Of a stretch of 64,000 bases of DNA, positions 56,759 through 64,000 are shown one piece after another. Under the pieces are notes generated by a model, which worked only from the letters and a program-made list of their open reading frames with translations, did not search any database and was not told where the DNA came from. This DNA is from Lunularia cruciata (lineage: Eukaryota; Streptophyta; Marchantiopsida; Lunulariales; Lunulariaceae): contig OX419761.1 in the NCBI GenBank assembly GCA_948567375.1, positions 44,740,243 to 44,804,242 of the forward strand, written 5' to 3'. How positions within the stretch are numbered: position 1 is the first letter of the stretch; every line of letters starts with the position of its first letter. The position numbers were made by a program, and so were the translations under genes.

Positions 56759-58121
56759 GAATTTGGAGAACACCAGATTGATTTGGTTGAAGGTGCGGTT
56801 TTGGTTTGGCAAAGACAATATTGCCTAAACCCAAAATACTCGCTCTTGGTAAAAGATGAAATTGATAAGTACCTAAGGGTCATAATCTTTCTTGTCTTAA
56901 GCAATGAGTAGGTTTCACTCATTTTCATTGTCCCAAAGAAGAAAATTGGGAAGATTAGAGTGCGCCAAAATTTTTGCAAGCTGAATGCAGTCACAAGGAA
57001 GGATCATCATCCCTTGCCTTTCACAGATACATTTTTGGATCAAGTAGCTGGTCATCCTTTTTATAGCTTTCTTGATGTATTTTTAGGGTACAATCAAGTA
57101 TCCATTAGAGAAGAAGACAAAGATAAGACTACATTCACCATTGATTGGGGTACCTTTGCTTACAATCAAATGCCCTTTGGGTTGTTTAATGCTCCTGCTA
57201 CTTTCCAATGGATGATGAATGCAATCTTCAAAGATCTTTTGTGCAAATTTATGGAGGTCTTCATTGATGATTTTTTTGTGTTTGGGCAAAGCAAAGTACA
57301 TTTGGACTATCTATGCCAAACTTTTGAAAGGTGTCATTTTGCCATTTTATCATTACACCCAGAGAAATGCTTCTTTGCAATGAAGGAAGGAATTCTTCTG
57401 GGGCATTGGGCATCAAGCTAAGGTATTGAAGTAGATGTCAAGAAGGTAAAAGTCATCTCAGCTTTGGAATCCCCTAAAAACATCCAAGATCTGAGAGCCT
57501 TCTTGGGACACTTTGGATACTACAAACGCTTTGTATCAACCTATGTTGTGCTTGTTGCACTCCTCACAAAGCTTTTGAAGAAATCCGAAGACTACTTGTA
57601 GGAAGCTAAACAAGAAGAAATTTTCCAAGTATTGAAGCAGAAATTCGCTGAAGCACCAAAGATGAGGGCCCCAAATTGGGATGCCCCTTTTCATGTGTAT
57701 GTGGACACTTTGTCCATGGCAATTGGAGTCATCTTAAGTCAAAAGGACAAGAAGAAGAAGGACTGCCCGATTTATTATGCTAGCCAACAATTGTCAGTTT
57801 TAGAAAAAGAAAAATTCAATGACTGAAACAGAAGCACTCGGAATGGTTTATGCCTGCAAAAATGTTTGCCACTACCTTTTAGGATACGAGTTTGTCTTCT
57901 CTATTGACCATTACACGTTGCAACATTTGGTCAAGAAGGCAGATTTGTCCGGGCAAATTGCAAGATGGATCTTGTTGTTACAAGAATTCACATACATTGT
58001 ACAAGTAAGGAAGGGAGCTTTGCATTTGAATGCGGACTTCCTATCTAAGAAACTCAAGACCAAGACTTGGAAGTTGATGATCCATTTCTTGATGAAGAGT
58101 TATATCATTTAATGGCGATGC
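56759..58121 (+). pseudogene. LL-1 reverse transcriptase - RNase H
   Basis: KLNAVTRKDHHPLPF, SFLDVFLGYNQ, MPFGLFNAPATFQWMM and catalytic VFIDDFFVFG (about 57259-57288). The thumb (GIEVDVKKVKVISAL, LRAFLGHFGYYKRF) and RNase H (VDTLSMAIGVILSQ, ETEALGMVYA, SIDHYTLQHL) follow. Stops at 57419 and 57599, and a frame change near 57820. The gene is interrupted at 58121 by the solo LTR. Confidence 0.82.
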
Positions 58122-61100
58122 TGTGGCAACTTGGCAAATATCACTTTTGCGGTAATCAGGTAAGTAAAGTTTGTTCCCGCAGAGATATGATTCAGAATTA
58201 GTCAAATATGAAATCAAATGTCACAATGTAGTTCTTCTTGGGTTCTTCTTTAGTCTCTTAGGTAGAAACTACACCTAGAAGAGAGTAACATGCACTAATT
58301 TGCAGTCTTGTCATAGATTAACACTTCAAAATCACAACACCATCAAATCTTTCTAAACAATCTTGATTGTGATGATTCAGGCTCTCCCAAAAATGGCACT
58401 TCATTGCAAAATGACTTCACCTCAGAATTGTGTTCCACCCCTCTACTGAGGGCACAACTTGCTCAATCAAAATTGCTTCACATCAACATTGTGTTGCACT
58501 CACAAATGCAGAATACTACCAACACTACAATTCCTCTCAGATCTGTCAAGGCATTGCTCAGATTGCACTTCACTCTAGATCAAACACATAGAATGAAGAT
58601 CAGGGCTGCGGAATCCAACATCCAACAAGCACATTGACTTGCACTTTGAATTTCTCCATACACTCACAAACACAATCACAAAGTTGATATTCAAAATCAA
58701 GCTCAAGCGACAAGCATTGCTTCATAGCACTTTGCTTTATCTATTCTCAGAAATAATGAGCACTGAACAACATTTCATTGCAAATGTCACTCTTAAATAG
58801 TGAAGCAAATGATAGTTACTAACAAAAATACCATTTTATAACAACTCTTCCTACCTACAAATCCAAATTGACAATGCACCTCTTCATATTTGCCTCTTCA
58901 AATCTCAAAGTTGTTACTACTCCAATCTGATGTCTACCTCATCATTGGCTTTCAAACCCGATGATCTCTCTATAATTTCCCCATCCTTGGTCTATCCAAT
59001 TCTATTTCTCTTCTATTTCTACAATTTCTTCACTACAATCTACAATTGAGGTCATGGGTAATCTATCTACTTCCCTATCTCCTGACCTACTCTTCTCTAA
59101 AGTTTCAGCGAACAATTCCGAAGACACTTGAACTCTTACTTCTATAACTTTGGGTCTTCGTACTTCTTCTACCTCACTACAAAGTTTAGCATCCTAATAC
59201 AATCTGGTTTACGACACACATTGTCTCCCACTTCTAACATCTTCCTATCTACACAATCTCACAGACAAATTAAGAGATTATTCAACTCCGTGTCCTTTGC
59301 CTTCCTCTTGCCATCTCTTGCACTAATAACTTCAGCTCATGCAATCTTGCCTCTTTGAGTTTACATTCAACTTCCGTGCTCAGCATGGCCTTGATTTCAT
59401 TGACGACACCCTCTACTTCATAAGCTTCTTCTACAATTGTAAGCTTCTCCTTCTTCCTTTCTTCCTCCAATTCACTACGATACATCTGGAGCTCATCTTC
59501 AAATTCAGCCTTCAATACCTCCTTCTCCCTCTGATTCACAAAGAGTTGCTCCTCTACTACTCGCACCAATCCCCGCAACCAATCTTCTTCTCTACTGTGC
59601 TCCACTACCTCTTGTTTCCAGGCTTGATCTTTCTTCGCTGCCTTCTTCCTGAGACTCTCCAACTCTTGCTCCATCACTGCAATAATTGCTTTGGAGTGTA
59701 TCAACTCTACACGCACATCTGCAAGTTCTCCTTTTAACATTGCAACCATCGTAGTCATCTCCTTTGCTTCCTTGCTAATTCCTCCCTCATCACCTCAAAG
59801 TGCTTACTCCAAAGAACCTCCTCAACCCAAAGTTCTTTGACTTCCATCTCCACCCTCGTCAACTTACTCCACAGCAATGATGTTTTTGCACTCTAGGTCT
59901 TTACTATTGCCAATTCATCCGGCACCTCAAGATTTGCACTTACCATCTCCATCTTCTTCTGATGCAACATCATCAACAGCAGACATACGACTCTAGACAA
60001 ATAGTCCCCTCCTTTGCACCTTGCATCATCGGCCCGGACTTTGGGTTTCGACCACTCTACGTCTTGTACCTTATTCCAAAGTCGCAATCTTTGCACCTTC
60101 AAAGTTTCTTCTTCTGAACTTTCTCCCCCTTCCTGAGTAACTTTACAGGGCCCCACTGCATATACACTCAGAGCATTCTTACCCTTGGCAGTTCAGGGTT
60201 GTGCCACAACTTCCTCTCCCTTCTTCTTCTCACTTCCTTGTTCAAGCATGGAAACTTCAGGACTTGGCTTTTCGGCCTTGATCATCAGCTGTCGTGTTTG
60301 CTGAACCTCCACTTTGCCTTCATTGTCACTGCTTGATTCTTCACTCTGTAGCATGAACCCCTCTTCTTCACCCGACATTCCTTCCTTCAATCCAGTTTCT
60401 CCTTCCGATTCTTCTTCTTCTTCTTCCTGCATGGCTTCCTTTGTCTTCACTACCACCGCCATTGCGTTAAGCTTTGGAACTTTCTAGGGTTGGACTGTTG
60501 CAACGTGACTCTCAGGCTTGGCTCTCTTTCTTGCCCTTGGAAGGTCAATTGCTATGATCTTCTCCTTCCCACTCTCCTTGTAGTACGCATCTCCATCTCG
60601 CACTCTCTCCATATAATATTGCTCAGCTACATTGGCCTCCTTTCGTAAATTTGGATGAAAGTGAAAATGCATTCAACTTCATTCTTCCAAAGTCAGCAAG
60701 TTCAACCCAAAATAAAAGTGTGTTGCAAATGGCACAAAGTAATGTGGTGGCATATCCATTCTCCATCCTGAAATCATTTGTCCCACTCTTTGATACAGAC
60801 ATTTTGCCCAATCTATTGCCTCTCCCGCAAACATTTGGTGAAAGAACACCGCCTGTTGCATAGTAACATAGGTGGTTTGCTCTAGCTTGAACATTGCCAT
60901 CATTGCAATTACTATCCCTCTCTGGTAAGGGTCTCTATAACTGTCTACCTTATACCCATTCTTAGTGCGGGGTCGATTGAACAAATTCCTCATTTTGGCA
61001 GTCTCTTCTGAAGCATCACACTTCCGATAGAAGGTGATACCTCCTACCTCTCATGCTTCTCTTCCCAACACTACTCTCCAATCCGCCTCCATCCATCAAG

Positions 61101-61860
61101 CGTGATTCCCTCTCTTCCCCTCATGCTTTGGGCCATCCTTGCAATTGCTTGCTGCAATTTCTACCATGAAACCTGGGAAACTGAAGTTCCAATTCCAGGC
61201 CAAGAATGTGATACAAAGTCTTGTCAAGACTTCAATCCGTGCTATTACTTCTAATATACAAATTGCAAGCCCACTCACCGCACTGTATTTACTTATTTTT
61301 GGAGTCATCATGTGCTTCCTCACCTTCTTCTTGTGGAAGATCATCCCTGATATCCTAACCCACTCCTCTTCTTATGGATTTGCAATTTGCATTACTTTGG
61401 GTCAACTATAAATAGGAACCGCGTAGCGACTGGACATTGCTCTTCTTCCTCATGCAACTTGTAATTTTATAGTCATGTGCCAATCAGTCACTATTCAGTT
61501 GCTCCTCCTCTCCAATCTCCGATTTGGTGAAGTTGTTGCCTGTCACTATCAAGAAGTTCTTGATCCCATGGTCATTACTTTCTTCTTGTGTACTTTCTTG
61601 ATTGCGCCGACTCCAAAGAAGTTTGTTATAGGTTCTTTGGATCCGCTCATGCTGCCCGATACAAAGTCTCTCCTTCTTCTTCTTTGTTTTTGTGTCTTTG
61701 GGTTTTACTTCATGTCTTGACCCAAGGTCGACTTTGGGTTTTACTTCACACCTCCGCTTCTTTGTATTTCTTCCCAGCTTAGCACTCTTTAGGTTCTAAC
61801 CACCTACTTCTTCTTTGAATGCTAACAAAACAAAAAAAAACAAAAAATGTGGGTACCATA
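58122..61860 (-). repeat. LL solo LTR, 3.7 kb, inserted in LL-1
   Basis: Perfect 5-bp duplication GATGC (58117-58121 and 61861-61865). Edges tgtggcaac and tgtgggtaccata correspond to the family LTR ends. It separates LL-1 RNase H from integrase. It proves that the coding stretch discussed below lies inside the LTR, because the whole unit between the duplications is one LTR. Confidence 0.88.
59282..61344 (-). pseudogene. LTR-encoded protein in the solo LTR
   Basis: Same order as in the LL-1 5' LTR: N-terminal domain (61344-60679; FLAWNWNFSFPGFM, TKNGYKVDSY, FFHQMFAGEAIDWAKC), acidic segment (60462-60193 and 60156-59893; EEEEEESEGE, QSEESSSDNEGK), coiled coil (59758-59282; MEQELESLRKKAAKKD, EKEVLKAEFEDELQMY). 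In several stretches this copy is open where the LL-1 copy has a stop, so together they outline one long ancestral frame. Function unknown. Confidence 0.58.
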
Positions 61861-61861
61861 G

Positions 61862-63181
61862 ATGCAAAGTACGAGGTATGCAGCCAAATATCACCATCAG
61901 CATACTTGTCATTGTCTTGAGGGGCTGGACCCAGAGCACAGGGCAGTCTTTCTAAGGAAGATGGGACGGTACCAGCTAAAACACAACATTTTATTTAAAA
62001 TGGGCAAAGATGAAGTACTTTGGCAATGTTTAGAATCATACAAAGTTGGAGGAGTCATTGAGTCCTTACACTTTGAAACATCGGGAGGACACTATGCCCT
62101 GAAGAATATTGTAAAGAAGATCCTTTAAGCATGGTACTGGTGGCCTATGATGTATAAAGACACACATGCCCATATTTAAAGTTGTGATACCTATCAACAA
62201 ATAGGAAAACCGACGCTTACTTCCCAATGGCCCTTGAGACCAATTTTACCATTGGCTCCATGTGAGAAATGGGGTATTGATTTTGTGTGTCCAATTCAAC
62301 CAATGACTCAAGTCACAAGGAAATGATACATTTTGGTTTGCACCAACTATCCTACCAAAATGGTCAAAGCCAAGGCAACTTGTAGAGATGATGGAGAAAC
62401 AATTGCATAATTTTTCTTTTGAATCATCATCTCTAGATATGGATGTTGCTTGGAATTAGTCAATCACAGGGAAACCCATTTTTTGAATTCCTTGGTGGAA
62501 GCATTAACCAAGTACTTCCAAATTAAACATCAAAAGACAACTCCCTATAATCCAAAAGCGAATGGACTAACGGAGAAGGCCAATGGATTGTTGTGTAAGA
62601 TTTTGAATAAGGTGACTGTCAATTATGCCTATGATTTCAGATACAAAGTTATCGGCCACGCTGTGGGCATATTGAATGAGAGAAAAGATCACAACCAAGC
62701 AAACTCCATACTTCTTGACATACGGCTTGCATCCCATCCTACCAATTGAATTTGAGGTACCAACATATCGGATTCTTTGAGAAAGAACAATTGTTGAAGG
62801 TAGAAAGTCAGGATCTTTGGATCCATCAACTGACGTATTTAGAAGAGAAAAGAGATGATGCAATGCAAACAACAAAAGAAGTAAGAACAGAGGAAAGTCA
62901 AGCACAATAAGCACATCAAGCCTATCATTGTTTTTGAAGGAGATTTGGTTTTGTTATATGACAATCACTAAATATTTTTTCTTGGCAAATTGCATTTGAG
63001 ATGGATGGAGCCCTATCAAGATCTTCATATTTATGACAATGGTTCTATTCAACTTGTAGACCTAGAAGGCAATCCTTTTGCCACTCAAGTGAATGGGTGG
63101 AGAGTTGGAAAATATTGGACTACAAACCCAACTTTGTATGAAGACCCTATTGTTAGCGTTTGCGGGGATGCTCATATTTAG
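61862..63181 (+). pseudogene. LL-1 integrase
   Basis: Zinc finger region (HFETSGGHYALK..., then C..C with Cys to Tyr change in SCDTYQQ), core GIDFVCPI, and C-terminal module RWMEPYQDLHIYDNGSIQLVDLEG (62990-63181). The second catalytic Asp is His (VNHRETHF, codon 62465-62467); Glu remains in GLTEKANG. Many stops. The tatatgacaatcac stretch at 62955-62970 is the empty-site equivalent of the MET-2 insertion point. Confidence 0.8.
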
Positions 63182-63191
63182 GGAGCGGGTA
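63181..63191 (+). other. LL-1 polypurine tract
   Basis: gggagcgggta immediately before the 3' LTR start TGTGGTACC. Confidence 0.7.
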
Positions 63192-64000
63192 TGTGGTACC
63201 CACATTTTTGGTTTTTTAGTTTCTATGCGGTTTTGAAGAAGTGTATAGACGAAGTTGTATTGAACCCAAACGGCATTGGAATGCAAAGAAGGGTGACTTT
63301 GGGGTGAAACCTAAAGTAAGGTAACTCTGAGTCTAAAACAAAGTACTCAGTTCAGAATCAGCCAAGAGAGACCCACAGTAAGTGGACTTCATCTCGGTGT
63401 GATCAACCCAATGCAAAGACGGCATAATAACTTCTCTTTGTAGGGGCAAATCAAGCAAGTATAGGCAAAGAAATAGTGGACAAGACGCAAACCACTTAAC
63501 TTTTGTAACGCCATGAGGAAGTCATGCAAAAAGGGTGCAATTTAGTGACAAGCAACTTGGATGGAGTAGAGTATTTGTCACAAGTGGTTTGTCCTTTGCT
63601 ACTATAGTTACAATAGAAGCAAGATGAATTTAAGCAAGATCATTCTAGAGTGAAGGACAAATTGACAGTAGTACAATATATGAGTGATGAAAATTTGGAG
63701 TTGAAAAGGAAGTTGAGTTGAGGAGATTGTGAGTTAGTCAAGCTTCATAATGATGTAGAGCTGAGGAGAAAGGAGATTGAGAGTCTGACAAAGGACTTTG
63801 CAAAGAGAGGCAAAGCCATGGCAAAGCAAGAAGAAGATTGGAAGGAGCAGTTAGTGAAAGAGAAGCTGCAAATGCCAAGACAAGATGCAAGCAAAGACAT
63901 TGTTATAAGAATGAAAGTAATGTTAGGGATGATGTCTAGCAAAGCAAGACTGCATGAATTAAAGTTGTTAGTGCATGAAACAAGGAAGAAGAAGGCAAAG
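63192..64000 (+). repeat. LL-1 3' LTR, cut by window end
   Basis: Matches 22549-22915 and then jumps to sequence like 24448 onward, including the start of the coiled-coil segment (63600-64000). So about 1.5 kb (N-terminal domain and acidic region) is missing relative to the 5' LTR of the same element. Confidence 0.8.

Larger units (their letters stand above)
22549..64000 (+). mobile_element. LL-1: long-LTR Ty3/gypsy element, 3' end beyond the window
   Basis: Plus-strand element: 5' LTR 22549-26361, primer site 26369-26386, gag from 26522, protease, reverse transcriptase and RNase H at 55403-58112, integrase at 61862-63181, polypurine tract, and 3' LTR from 63192. It is interrupted by LL-2 (27842-55402) and by a solo LTR (58122-61860). 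The coding frame is interrupted many times, and the second integrase Asp is replaced. The IDDF-type polymerase motif and the GCACCA..TGGGGA primer site suggest the non-chromovirus plant branch (Tat/Athila-like). It is the oldest insertion in its stack. Confidence 0.85.

Overview
The window is non-genic, repeat-stacked nuclear DNA from a plant with a large genome. It is built almost entirely of Ty3/gypsy LTR retrotransposons inserted into one another, with no convincing host gene, rRNA or CRISPR; the only tRNA-related sequences are two tRNA-like segments inside element leaders. A chromodomain integrase (chromovirus), Asp-tRNA-like primer sites and IDDF-type reverse transcriptases (the Tat/Athila-like plant branch) point to a land plant. 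I cannot name the species; a fern, lycophyte, bryophyte or gymnosperm would fit.

Layout. 1-919 and 920-985/8225-8363 are remnants of a long-LTR family (LL). CHR-1 (986-8224) is a chromovirus with 740-bp LTRs and target duplication GTTTC. 8957-9087 plus 19022-19650 is a solo LTR of that family (CHR-2, duplication GGTTG), split by MET-1 (9088-19021). 19651-22548 is unrecognised. From 22549 to the window end lies LL-1, a plus-strand element with a 3.8-kb 5' LTR. It is interrupted by LL-2 (27842-55402, minus) and a 3.7-kb solo LTR (58122-61860, minus). LL-2 is interrupted by MET-2 (29163-48575, minus), which is itself interrupted by OTA-C (33560-41372, minus) and INS-E (44702-46925). Most boundaries are confirmed by target-site duplications, and several by an uninterrupted paralogue within the window.

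The outstanding system is the MET family (MET-1 and MET-2). Its polyprotein order is Gag (two zinc knuckles) - aspartic protease - C5 cytosine DNA methyltransferase - reverse transcriptase - RNase H - DDE integrase - PHD finger. So the element carries a possible DNA-methylation writer and a histone-tail reader. Its ends are not ordinary LTRs. Both copies have the arrangement L(449) - internal - S(105) - GC - L(about 440) - S(105), the 'split direct repeat' layout known from tyrosine-recombinase retrotransposons (PAT/Ngaro). Yet MET encodes a DDE integrase and makes 4-bp target duplications. The internal S-L junction in MET-1 is a perfect 12-bp palindrome resembling a circle junction.

The LL family is also odd: its long LTRs contain a protein-coding stretch (a conserved unrecognised domain, an acidic segment and a coiled coil). 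One subfamily has lost about 2.5 kb of this from both LTRs. Nearly all genes here are broken. Many stop codons look like C-to-T changes (CGA/CAA/CAG to TGA/TAA/TAG, or TGG to TAG/TGA), as expected of methylated, silenced repeats.
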